A stretch of DNA of 15,479 nucleotides from NCBI GenBank assembly GCA_002452295.1, contig DKEX01000057.1:522-16000 (forward strand). The letters are read 5' to 3'. Each line of letters starts with the position of its first letter. The first letter of the stretch is position 1. Below the pieces are notes generated by a model. It had not been told where the DNA came from. It saw nothing but the letters and a program-made list of their open reading frames with translations, and did not search any database. This DNA comes from Firmicutes bacterium UBA6811. Its GTDB lineage: Bacteria; Bacillota; SHA-98; UBA4971. Of the stretch, positions 1 to 6,671 are shown piece after piece. The position numbers and the translations under genes were made by a program.

Positions 1-763
1 CTGCGAGCGTCCTCGCGAGGCCGATCTGGGGCAGCACATCGCCCACATGCCGCCCCACGGCGTCGCTCGCAGCGCGCCCGGTCAGCCGCTGGGCAGCTTC
101 ATTGAACACGGTGACGCGCCCGGTGTCATCGACGGCGATGATGCCGTCAGACACGTTATCGATAATGAGCTTGAACTGCTCTGCCCGTGCCATCTCCCGC
201 TTCTTGACCCACAGGACTCGTGACGCCTCGTCGATGGCCTGCCTCACGGCTTCCGGCCCCGACTCGATGAGCACCGCTCTGACGCCGCGCTTTTCGGCGG
301 TTCTCACAGTTATGACGCCACCTATCAGGGCATCGACTCCGTCCTGAAGGGCTGCGCGGACCATTTCGTCGGCATCCCGCGCGTGTTCGAGGACCAGCTC
401 CTTTATCTCGACCTCCATCGCTTCGTCGAGCGTGCTCGCTCCAAGGACCATGTTTTCGAAGCCTACGATGCCTATGCGCCGGCCAAAGAGCCTGGCTTTT
501 GCGACCGCGCGGACCACATCGTAAGCGGTTACGCGGATCTCCACCACTGGCAGGCCAAGGTCGGGCGCATCCTGCAGCATGAGCGCTGTCCCGCCGCGGC
601 TGATGAGCACCTGGACGCCCGCCTTCTTCAGGCGCCTCGCGACCTCCGGCGCCTCACCCAGGAGGGCGCGCTCCACTCTGATTGGTTTGCGAATGTTTCG
701 CGAGACCTCCAGTGCGATGGAGGCCAGACTCTGGTACGGCGCTATCAGCGCGATCTCAGACAC
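1..763 (-). CDS. PrpR-N/PAS-domain transcriptional regulator, partial (C-terminus outside window)
   Basis: The minus strand is open from a GTG at 763 to the left edge (254 residues). Residues about 5-190 match the PrpR N-terminal sensory domain: the start reads EIALIAPYQSLASIA, followed by the family hallmark VLISRGGTALML and a Rossmann-like RRIGIVGFENM stretch. Residues about 205-254 begin a PAS domain (LIIDNVSDGIIAVDDTGRVT, then VFNEAAQRLTGR). In known family members this N-terminus is followed by a sigma-54 AAA+ ATPase and an HTH, so a sigma-54 activator is expected, but those domains are outside the window. The GTG start has AAAGGTGA just upstream; the ATG in between runs into a stop after three codons. 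PrpR_N domains sense small metabolites, as in propionate catabolism; the ligand here is unknown. It diverges from the LuxR-type gene to the right. Confidence 0.88.
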   Translation of the reverse strand, partial: MSEIALIAPYQSLASIALEVSRNIRKPIRVERALLGEAPEVARRLKKAGVQVLISRGGTALMLQDAPDLGLPVVEIRVTAYDVVRAVAKARLFGRRIGIVGFENMVLGASTLDEAMEVEIKELVLEHARDADEMVRAALQDGVDALIGGVITVRTAEKRGVRAVLIESGPEAVRQAIDEASRVLWVKKREMARAEQFKLIIDNVSDGIIAVDDTGRVTVFNEAAQRLTGRAASDAVGRHVGDVLPQIGLARTLA

Positions 764-911
764 AGGTCATCACCTTTAGATCATTACCTTCCGGAGCCTC
801 TCGCGGAGGAATTCGCTTCCGGAGTCGATGTCTCCTCCTGGTTGATGCGAAAAGCCTGCTCAAGCTGGCGGTTTGTGCTTCGCTGCTGACGTTTTGGTGG
901 CGGGATTCCCC

Positions 912-940
912 TTGACACTACCAGTAATTGGTGTTACCAT
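912..940 (+). promoter_or_regulatory. Candidate sigma-A promoter for the LuxR-type gene, with inverted repeats
   Basis: TTGACA (912-917) and TACCAT (935-940) are separated by exactly 17 bp and point toward the LuxR-type gene, giving an untranslated leader of about 170 nt. An inverted repeat ACCA-GTAAT-TGGT lies inside the spacer (919-931), and CATGG-GTTTG-CCATG (938-952) overlaps the start-site region; either could be an operator. The rest of the 353-base divergent gap (764-1116) holds no convincing gene. The frame of the LuxR-type gene happens to stay open back to a TTG at 928, but that segment lies across the promoter and does not read like protein. Confidence 0.6.
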
Positions 941-1100
941 GGGTTTGCCATGACAAAGACTCCCATATATGGGATGGCATAGTGCGGGCCGTGGGCCGCG
1001 CTGTTCCGTGGGCTGTGCTACTCAGACTGGAAGGGAAAACAGGCTGGTGGGTGAGGTTCGTGTCAAGTCCCTCACCTCGTTCCTCTGGCACGACTCGGTT

Positions 1101-1110
1101 GGGGGGGGGG
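1101..1110 (+). repeat. Ten-G homopolymer forming part of a ribosome-binding site
   Basis: Ten consecutive G residues run into AGGACC and then the ATG at 1117. The tract supplies the purine-rich Shine-Dalgarno region (GGGAGGA, only 2 nt before the ATG). The leftmost G residues give better spacing, so tract length should affect translation efficiency. Confidence 0.85.
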
Positions 1111-1116
1111 AGGACC

Positions 1117-1614
1117 ATGAGCAAGGTTAAAGTGCTGGTCCTTGACGATGGCACAGTTGATGCCTTCTTTGACCCTGGATCGGTCTCTATCCAGGATGAT
1201 GTGGAGGTCGTTGGCACGCTGAGGATCGCCCCGCCGTTCGCTGCGACCATGGCCGTGTTTACGGCCGGTGCGGACGTGTCCGGAGGGACCCTCAACGGGT
1301 ACCCGGTCCTGCGCGAGACGGCGGCCGCCTTGGCAGCAGCCCCTGGGGCTGGAGGCCGAGGCGCTCAGGGCGGCGGCGAGATGACCCCGTCGCGAACGGG
1401 GGCCGGTCTTCCCGATGCGGCGGTCTACCTTACGAGGACGGAGCTCGATGTTCTGAGGCTTCTGGCGAAAGGCCTGCGAAACAAGGATATCGCGCAGGAG
1501 CTGTACATCAGTGTGAACACCGTGAAAAGCCATGTGGCCAGCATCTTCAGGAAACTCAGAGTGAAGAACAGGTCGCAGGCGGTGAGATACGTGTACAGCG
1601 GCCGGGTCCGCTAG
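1117..1614 (+). CDS. Orphan LuxR/NarL-family regulator with a shortened receiver-like N-terminus
   Basis: The protein has 165 residues. Residues about 105-160 are a clear LuxR-type (GerE) HTH: LTRTELDVLRLLAKGLRNKD, then IAQELYISVNTVKSHVASIF and a KLRVKNRSQAV tail. This binds DNA as a dimer in known family members. The N-terminus KVLVLDDG (residues 5-12) followed by DDVEVVGTL looks like strand 1, the acidic pair and strand 2 of a receiver domain, but the central part with the phospho-acceptor Asp and the conserved Lys is not recognisable. An Ala/Gly-rich linker of about 25 residues precedes the HTH. A full receiver-HTH protein is about 210 residues, so this one is clearly shortened. Start ATG 1117 is chosen for its ribosome site and because the receiver-like strand starts there. 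No partner kinase is visible. It lies upstream of, and co-oriented with, the peptide locus and is the natural candidate for its regulator (inference). Confidence 0.85.
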   Translation: MSKVKVLVLDDGTVDAFFDPGSVSIQDDVEVVGTLRIAPPFAATMAVFTAGADVSGGTLNGYPVLRETAAALAAAPGAGGRGAQGGGEMTPSRTGAGLPDAAVYLTRTELDVLRLLAKGLRNKDIAQELYISVNTVKSHVASIFRKLRVKNRSQAVRYVYSGRVR

Positions 1615-1674
1615 GGGCGAGGAGTTGGGCTTCCGCCCTGGCTCAGCGGGGTGGGCGCCGCGGGATGTGGTGGC

Positions 1675-1714
1675 GGTCGACCGGCAGGGGCGGGGAGCAT
1701 CGCAGGTCGACCGG
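1675..1714 (+). promoter_or_regulatory. Paired palindromic sites GGTCGACCGG, candidate operator
   Basis: The 10-mer GGTCGACCGG occurs at 1675-1684 and again at 1705-1714. Its first eight bases are a perfect palindrome, and the copies are 30 bp apart start to start, close to three DNA turns, so they present the same face. They lie 60 bp after the LuxR-type stop and 164 bp before the peptide gene. A perfect 6-bp hairpin CCATTC-GGG-GAATGG follows at 1753-1767. No clear promoter hexamers were found in 1615-1877, so the start site of the peptide transcript is unknown. The operator role is inferred from arrangement only. Confidence 0.4.
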
Positions 1715-1877
1715 GGCATGCGAGTTCGCCCGTTGGGACCGCCCGAAGTCGCCCATTCGGGGAATGGCCGGATGTGCCAGATGCTGGTAGACTGGAGTCA
1801 CCAGAGGCGGCCTGAGCCGGCCCAGGCGGGCATATCCAGCTCACCCGCTGCAGAGGCGGTGAAGGGGGGTGCACCGG

Positions 1878-1979
1878 ATGTACGGGAAGATTGGCGGCAA
1901 GAAGATCAGGATGGACCTCGCCATCGATGGGTACTGCTTCACCTTCAGGCTGTGGGGCCACCGGATCACCATAGGCTAA
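1878..1979 (+). CDS. Putative 33-residue precursor peptide of a radical-SAM-modified peptide
   Basis: A 33-codon frame starts at ATG 1878 and ends at TAA 1977. AAGGGGGGT (1862-1870) sits 7 nt before the ATG, as strong a ribosome site as any in the window; a GTG at 1869 would add three residues but would overlap it. The N-terminal half is basic and Gly-containing (GKIGGKKIR at 3-11). The C-terminal half is rich in aromatic and beta-branched residues with one Cys: GYCFTFRLWGHRITIG (18-33). It lacks the several Cys of classical sactipeptides. The following genes are a radical SAM/SPASM maturase with a PqqD-like N-terminus, an intramembrane protease and an ABC exporter, the usual partners of such a precursor. 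By that logic the leader is about residues 1-17 and the core about 18-33. I recognise no named family; general resemblance to YydF (short, C-terminal aromatic and beta-branched core) is analogy, not homology. Confidence 0.6.
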   Translation: MYGKIGGKKIRMDLAIDGYCFTFRLWGHRITIG

Positions 1980-2075
1980 AGCTGAGGCCGCAGGGTGCGC
2001 GGGTGGGCGGCGGGCCAACGGGTTGCTGGCGCGTCGCTCACCCAGGCTGTTAGCTTGAGGATCGCAAACAGGCAG

Positions 2076-2098
2076 CTGGCGGCCAAAGGCCGCGCCAG
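2076..2098 (+). other. Hairpin in the spacer between peptide gene and maturase gene
   Basis: CTGGCGGCC (2076-2084), loop AAA, and GGCCGCGCCAG (2088-2098) form a 9-bp stem with one 2-nt bulge. No T-run follows, so it is not a standard intrinsic terminator. It lies in the 256-nt gap between the peptide stop and the maturase start, where RNA processing or partial attenuation could keep peptide mRNA more abundant than enzyme mRNA. Confidence 0.4.
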
Positions 2099-2235
2099 GC
2101 GCGGGCAGGGCCTGAAGCTTGGGCCCGCATCTGGCCCGACGGGGACGCACGGAGGATCGTTCAAGCCGGGCAACACCGGGCTCGCAGGGCGGGCGAGGCA
2201 CGGGCGAGAAACCGCTCCGAGAGGGTGAGGTAACG

Positions 2236-3576
2236 ATGGATCAAGCAATGTACACGCTTGCTCCCGACACGGAGGTGCTGCATCGTGGGGGCCAGCACGT
2301 GCTTATCAACCCGGCCACTCTGGAGTGGATCAAACTCGGCGATGAAGCGTACAAGCTTGTCGAAAACCGTAGAAGGCTGCCCCTGGGCGAGCTTGCCGCC
2401 GCAGAGTGCTTGGAACGCGGGGGGAATGCCGAGGAGATAGGAGCGCTCTTCGACTACCTCCTCGATGCCGGGCTCATAGTTGAGGCCGCTCGGGTAGCGA
2501 AGCTGGCCCGGGCGCACTTCAACGTCACCGACAGATGTAACCTCGGGTGCAAGGCGTGCTACTTCGCGGCGAGGGGCCCGTCAGGCGCCGACCCGCTTGG
2601 GACCGACGAGGTTTGTGCTGTTCTCGATGCGCTCGTGAGAGGCAGACCCCGCAGCCTCGTCATCAGCGGCGGGGAGCCCTTTCTCCGGGAGGACATCGGC
2701 GAGATACTCGCCTTTGCGGGCGCGAGGTTTGACGAAGTGGTGCTGCTCACAAACGGCTGTCTCATCGGGGATGAGGAGGCGGACCAGGTCAGGGAGGCCG
2801 GGGCAAGGGTGCAGGTCAGCATCGAGTCCGCTGACGAGCCGGTGCACGACTCGGTGCGGGGCAAGGGCAGCTTCGGGGCGGCCATGGACGGCGTTCGTAC
2901 CCTACTTCATGCGGGCGTGGGCGACATCGAGATCGTGCCGACGCTCACCCGCAAGAACGTGGCAGGAATGCTCGAGGTGGCGAGGCTGGCGAACGAGCTC
3001 GGGGTCGGCCATCATTTCAGCCTGTTCATGCCGGTAGGGCGAGGCGCGTGTCATGCCTCCGACCTCACGATTCCAGCTTACGAGCTTCTCAGGTGCTTGG
3101 CCTTGCTGGTTGACGAGACCCGTGCGAAGTCCCTCGAGGAGTGCACGCCGGCTGACCTGGGCTCGCCTGTGGACCTATGCGCGAAACGGGGGTGCGGGGC
3201 CGGTCATGAGGTCATCAGCGTGGGCCCGGACGGCAGGGTGTACCCGTGCCCGCTCATGCACCATCCCGACATGTGTCTGGGGATCTTGCCAGAGGACCCG
3301 CTTTGGGAGATCTGTCGCAGGGGAAAGCGCCTGGTACCCGACGTGACGCAGATCCCCGGGTGCGCCGATTGCGATGTGGCTTACTTCTGCGGCGGGGGGT
3401 GCCGGGCCCACTCGTTCACCCAGTACCGCGGCGGCCTGGTCTACCAGGACCCATACTGCGAGTTTTACAGGGCCGCGTACAGGGCTGTCCTGTGGGAGTG
3501 GCGCGACGACCGACCGTTTGATGAGAACGTGAGGGCTCTTGTAACGGCCCTGGTGGGCAACGGTGATGCGACATGA
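2236..3576 (+). CDS. Radical SAM/SPASM peptide maturase with PqqD-like N-terminal domain
   Basis: The protein has 446 residues. Residues about 5-90 (LAPDTEVLHRGGQHVLINPA through LLDAGLIVEAA) look like the PqqD-like winged-helix leader-recognition element. The radical SAM core begins with C101-x3-C105-x2-C108 (CNLGCKACY), which binds the 4Fe-4S cluster that cleaves S-adenosylmethionine, followed by the GGEP SAM-binding motif at 145-148. The C-terminal SPASM set is complete: C320-x12-G333-x4-C338, then C376-x2-C379-x5-C385-x3-C389, then C408, as expected for two auxiliary Fe-S clusters. C315, C347 and C360 are extra. ATG 2236 is preceded by GGTGAGG at 5 nt; the frame is open upstream but without a comparable start. 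Enzymes of this architecture install thioethers, carbon-carbon crosslinks or epimerisations in ribosomal peptides; which applies here cannot be told. The likely substrate is the 33-residue peptide at 1878. Its stop overlaps the next gene by 4 bp. Confidence 0.93.
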   Translation: MDQAMYTLAPDTEVLHRGGQHVLINPATLEWIKLGDEAYKLVENRRRLPLGELAAAECLERGGNAEEIGALFDYLLDAGLIVEAARVAKLARAHFNVTDRCNLGCKACYFAARGPSGADPLGTDEVCAVLDALVRGRPRSLVISGGEPFLREDIGEILAFAGARFDEVVLLTNGCLIGDEEADQVREAGARVQVSIESADEPVHDSVRGKGSFGAAMDGVRTLLHAGVGDIEIVPTLTRKNVAGMLEVARLANELGVGHHFSLFMPVGRGACHASDLTIPAYELLRCLALLVDETRAKSLEECTPADLGSPVDLCAKRGCGAGHEVISVGPDGRVYPCPLMHHPDMCLGILPEDPLWEICRRGKRLVPDVTQIPGCADCDVAYFCGGGCRAHSFTQYRGGLVYQDPYCEFYRAAYRAVLWEWRDDRPFDENVRALVTALVGNGDAT

Positions 3577-4349
3577 CGACGGTTGTCTATGTTGGGCTGG
3601 GCCTTGGCTTCATCGCGAGGATCGTTGCGGATTCTGGGAGTATTGGCCGGTGCGGCGAGACGCATGAGGCGGCGCGCACCGTGGACGGCATGCCGCTCCT
3701 GGGCCTCGCTCTCCTGGGCCTCTGTTGGGCCGCCTACAGGAGAGAGCCACTGAACGCGCTGGGCCTGTCCCTTTCGACGCTCGCACAATGCCCGTGGCCG
3801 TCCATCCTCGGTGTGTGGGCTGGGGCTTTCGTACTCAACAGGGCGGTGCACTCGTACCTGTTTCGGTCTCAGGTGAGGCGTCTTGTGGCCGACGGAACCA
3901 TCAACCCGGGCGGCACGTGGCAGGCTCTCGAAGGCACCGGCCTTCCGCAGGCCGCGCTGCTGGGGGCGGGGATGACGTTCTCCCAGACGTTCATCGAGGA
4001 GATCTTGTTTCGGGGGCTCATGCTGTCCGCCGTTGTCTGGTCCAGCCAACGCCTGGGTGCTCCCGGGCCAGTTGCTCTGGTGGTCGGCGCCGTCGGTTCG
4101 TCCGTCGCGTTCGGGCTGGTCCATTTCATCCCGATGCGGCTGGCCACGCGCGGGGTGAAGACTCTGCTTCCATGGAGCGCTCTTGTCGTGCCGTCAGTTC
4201 TCGGGGTGGTGTTCTGTGCGCTCAATGCCCAGGCGGGGTCCCTGTGGCCGGGGTGGTTCATCCACTGGTGGCTCAACTATGCCGGGTTCATCTGGCAGAA
4301 GGTCTCCCGTGAGTGGGACCGGGCGTACCCGAGGGCGGCTGCCGCGTGA
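3573..4349 (+). CDS. CPBP (CAAX-type) intramembrane metalloprotease
   Basis: The protein has 258 residues with several hydrophobic segments (about 3-20, 40-55, 78-96, 127-137, 149-185, 200-225). All three catalytic CPBP motifs are present: E142-E143-x3-R147 (EEILFR), F180-x3-H184 (FGLVHF) and H231-x3-N235 (HWWLN). In known members these bind a metal and cleave peptides within or near the membrane. The ATG overlaps the maturase stop (ATGA), so translation is probably coupled. In peptide loci such proteases either remove the leader or give self-protection; processing of the modified peptide is the favoured inference. Members also occur as housekeeping or bacteriocin-immunity proteins, so the exact role is open. 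Confidence 0.9.
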   Translation: MTTVVYVGLGLGFIARIVADSGSIGRCGETHEAARTVDGMPLLGLALLGLCWAAYRREPLNALGLSLSTLAQCPWPSILGVWAGAFVLNRAVHSYLFRSQVRRLVADGTINPGGTWQALEGTGLPQAALLGAGMTFSQTFIEEILFRGLMLSAVVWSSQRLGAPGPVALVVGAVGSSVAFGLVHFIPMRLATRGVKTLLPWSALVVPSVLGVVFCALNAQAGSLWPGWFIHWWLNYAGFIWQKVSREWDRAYPRAAAA

Positions 4350-4446
4350 TGGGCACGTGGGGCAAGGGGTGGCCCGTGGATTGCAGCGCGCGCCCGAATG
4401 TCCGGGGGTAGCGCCGCGCAGGGGAGGGGGATGTGCCACGGCCTGT

Positions 4447-5229
4447 GTGGAGATTCGTGACGTGACAAAGGTGTATACGGACCTCCTCGGACGACCGGTC
4501 GGCGCCGGCGTGGAGGGGATGACTCTGGCGGTGGAGCCCGGGGAGACCCTGGCCCTTCTCGGGCCGAACGGAGCGGGCAAGACGACCACCATAAAGATGC
4601 TGGGGGGCCTGCTCCTTCCGACGCGCGGCCGGATCTCCATATGCGGTTTTGACGTCGCCCGCAGGAGGCGCGAGGCTCTGTCAAGGATCGGCGTCATGCT
4701 CGGGGACTCGCGGTCGGTGTATTGGCGGCTCACCGCCAGGGAGAACCTGCACTATTTCGCCGCGATACGGGGGCTTGCCGGGAAGCTCCTGAAGGAGAGG
4801 ATCGCCTTTGTGACTGACGCCCTTGGTCTCGATCCCCTGCTCAAGAAGCGGGCCGGCGACCTCTCGCGGGGGATGTGCCAGAGGCTTGCCTTCGCCATCG
4901 CGCTTCTGCCGGACCCGGAGGTCCTGGTGCTCGACGAGCCCACTTTCGGGCTGGACGTCGCATCCAGGCGCGAGATGAGCAGCCTGCTCCGGGAGATCTC
5001 ATCGCGGAGGAGTCGTACCGTGATCCTGGCCACTCACCAGATGGACGAGGCTGAGGCCCTTGCGGATAGAGTGTGTATCCTGAAGGGCGGGCGTGTCGTG
5101 GCCCTCGAAACCGTGTCGGCGCTTCTCAGGCGAAGCAAGACCCATGGCGATTCCCGGGCGGCGGCTGGCCCGGGGCTCGAGGACGTGTTCCTGAGGGTGA
5201 CTTCAGACGATGCCAGTGCAGGAAGGTGA
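4447..5229 (+). CDS. ABC transporter ATP-binding protein (ABC-2 type exporter)
   Basis: From GTG 4447 the protein has 260 residues and starts like the family (VEIRDVTKVY). Motifs: Walker A GPNGAGKTT (39-47), a Q-loop region without the usual Gln (MLGDSRSVYWRLTARENL, a form seen in DrrA-like exporters), signature LSRGM (139-143), Walker B VLVLDEP (159-165) and switch His H197 in LATHQ. It energises the permease encoded next and probably exports the modified peptide. The start is uncertain: the strongest ribosome site, GGGGAGGGGG at 4421-4430, is about 17 nt away from GTG 4447 and instead precedes an ATG in another frame that stops after nine codons. A TTG at 4381 or a GTG at 4369 in frame would add an unusual extension of 22-26 residues. 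It begins about 98 bp after the protease stop. Confidence 0.9.
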   Translation: MEIRDVTKVYTDLLGRPVGAGVEGMTLAVEPGETLALLGPNGAGKTTTIKMLGGLLLPTRGRISICGFDVARRRREALSRIGVMLGDSRSVYWRLTARENLHYFAAIRGLAGKLLKERIAFVTDALGLDPLLKKRAGDLSRGMCQRLAFAIALLPDPEVLVLDEPTFGLDVASRREMSSLLREISSRRSRTVILATHQMDEAEALADRVCILKGGRVVALETVSALLRRSKTHGDSRAAAGPGLEDVFLRVTSDDASAGR

Positions 5230-5234
5230 GCGTC

Positions 5235-6020
5235 GTGGCATCTTTCGCTCTCGTCGTTGCCGAGCTTCGGCGGGGAACCAAGGGGCACCTTGCGTATCCG
5301 GTTCAGGCTGTATCTGAGCTTGCGGGCGTGGTGTTCGTCGCGGCGCTCGCGGCATACGCGCCCGCCGGCTTCCCAGGCGACGCGGGCTTGGCATCGGGCG
5401 GCCTCGGCGCAGGCGCGCGCCTGGCAGGGTTCATGATGGCGTTCGTGGCGCTTGCCGGTCTTCAGGTCGTGCATCGTGTGGTGAGGGAGGAGTCGGACGT
5501 CGGCACGCTGGAGCAGTTGTGCCTGTCACCGTTCGGACTGCCCACCATCATCGCTGCCCGCTGTCTTGCTGACACCGTGAGGCTGGCGCCCCTGTTCCTC
5601 GCGGCGGTCGGGCTCGCAGGCCCGCTCCCTGGCCTTGCCCCACGGGTGATTTCGGCGGCCGGGGCGGCGCTTCTCATGAACGCCGGCATGCTCGGGATGG
5701 GGTTCGTGATAGGGTCCCTCACCCTGGTGTTCAAGCGAACCGGGTTTATAGCGAACCTCGCCGGCATTGCCATGTTGCCGCTGGCTCTCTCCCCTCTCGA
5801 AGGCCTGCCTGCCGCGGTGCAGCGCGTGGCGTCGCTGGTGCCCTTTACTCACGCAGTCAGGCTGGTCAGGGCGCTGATGACAGAGGCGACAGCCCGCGAA
5901 CTACTCGTCGGCGCAGGGGCCCTGTGTGCGTCGGGAGCGATGTGGCTTCTGGTCGGCGCAGGCGTCTTCCTGGTGGCGGAGCGGTTTGCCAGGGCAAGGG
6001 GGCTTCTTGGCAAGTACTGA
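5235..6020 (+). CDS. ABC-2 type transporter permease
   Basis: The protein is 261 residues from GTG 5235. It shows about six hydrophobic segments: near residues 25-40, 60-75, 113-135, 145-165, 172-195 and 225-250. The middle of the protein carries REESDVGTLEQLCLSP, typical of the cytoplasmic loop of ABC-2 permeases, and later VPFTHAVRLVRALM. GTG 5235 is preferred because AAGGTGA lies 5 nt upstream; an in-frame GTG at 5226 would overlap the ATPase stop but has no spacing for a ribosome site. It forms the membrane half of the exporter with the ATPase just upstream and ends the apparent peptide operon. Substrate assignment rests on context only. Confidence 0.88.
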   Translation: MASFALVVAELRRGTKGHLAYPVQAVSELAGVVFVAALAAYAPAGFPGDAGLASGGLGAGARLAGFMMAFVALAGLQVVHRVVREESDVGTLEQLCLSPFGLPTIIAARCLADTVRLAPLFLAAVGLAGPLPGLAPRVISAAGAALLMNAGMLGMGFVIGSLTLVFKRTGFIANLAGIAMLPLALSPLEGLPAAVQRVASLVPFTHAVRLVRALMTEATARELLVGAGALCASGAMWLLVGAGVFLVAERFARARGLLGKY

Positions 6021-6327
6021 GTGTGGGTTCGGGAGCCCCTGCTGTTTCAGATGGCGTTGCCTTTCATCGCACGGGAGACTCATGATGGTTGGCACGGCCT
6101 AACCCCGGATTTCGCGTAGGCGCCATGCAGAGGGAGCCGACACGGGGGCAACACCGGCAGCTTGCGACCAATGCGCACATGCCGAAAGGAGGTGCCGACT
6201 GTCGACAATGAACCTGGGGCCCCGGCTCGATGACGGTGGGCGGCCCCGCACGCACGCATGCTCACCGGCCCGACGCCCCGCGATAGCCGGCCTGAGCGGA
6301 CCGGCCATGGCCATGGGAGGGACTGGC
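6021..6327. other. Intergenic gap after the peptide locus
   Basis: 307 bases with no convincing gene or T-tailed terminator. A perfect anti-SD complement AAAGGAGGTG (6185-6194) precedes ATG 6208, 13 nt away, which is in frame with the 85-residue gene that follows. That would add 40 residues of Arg/Pro/Gly-rich sequence unlike normal protein, so the extension is doubted but not excluded. The unused strong ribosome site may instead mark a 13-codon leader beginning at GTG 6192. Confidence 0.4.
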
Positions 6328-6585
6328 ATGAAGCCGGGAACGATGGAAGCGCGTCTCGTGGATGCGTGCCTTGCCCTTGGGCACATATGCGTGGAGGAAG
6401 CGAAATGGATAGACGAGCCGAACATGAGAGCCGCTATGGTGTGGCATGCGATCGGGTTTCTCGATGCCGCCCGGGGTTTTCTGCCTGTGCCGCCGCGGCC
6501 CGCAAGCTATGCGGAGACAAGTGCCTCCGGTGGCAGGAATCGCTCCCCCGTTGTTGAAGAAGGATACAAGACAGAAGGCGCATAG
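6328..6585 (+). CDS. Small protein of unknown function (85 residues)
   Basis: ATG 6328 has GGGAGGG 6 nt upstream and opens a frame of 85 residues. The first half looks like an amphipathic helical hairpin (MEARLVDACLALGHICVEEA, then MRAAMVWHAIGFLDAARGFL). The second half is Pro, Ser and Gly rich and probably disordered (VPPRPASYAETSASGG). No signal peptide or metal motif is visible; the Cys at 14 and 22 are isolated. I do not recognise the family. It ends 86 nt before the preferred start of the UPF0182 gene and could be its operon leader, or an independent small cytoplasmic protein. A longer form from ATG 6208 is possible. The even helical pattern and good ribosome site favour a real gene. Confidence 0.55.
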   Translation: MKPGTMEARLVDACLALGHICVEEAKWIDEPNMRAAMVWHAIGFLDAARGFLPVPPRPASYAETSASGGRNRSPVVEEGYKTEGA

Positions 6586-6671
6586 ACGCCGCCGAAATGC
6601 GGAAAGAGAACAGTAGCGGCGGTGGACGCACGGGCCTCCGGGCCTTGAGGCGCCTGAACGGGGGGAATACG

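Noticed and set aside
776..858. Short minus-strand reading ending SEFLRERLRKVMI just before the PrpR-type gene
   Set aside because: It reads like a protein tail but has a stop 27 codons upstream and no start codon with a ribosome site; too short to call a remnant gene.
928..1116. In-frame 63-codon extension of the LuxR-type gene back to a TTG
   Set aside because: The TTG lies inside the promoter spacer, the translation looks non-protein, and the receiver-like strand starts right at ATG 1117 with a ribosome site.
3465..4124. Long minus-strand frames over the protease and other genes
   Set aside because: They are antisense shadows of well-supported plus-strand genes, common in GC-rich DNA, with Arg/Pro-rich nonsense composition.
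2168..6157. 12-mer GGGCAACACCGG present at 2168 and again at 6146, flanking the maturase-exporter genes
   Set aside because: A single short GC-rich match in non-coding DNA; no target duplication or transposase goes with it.
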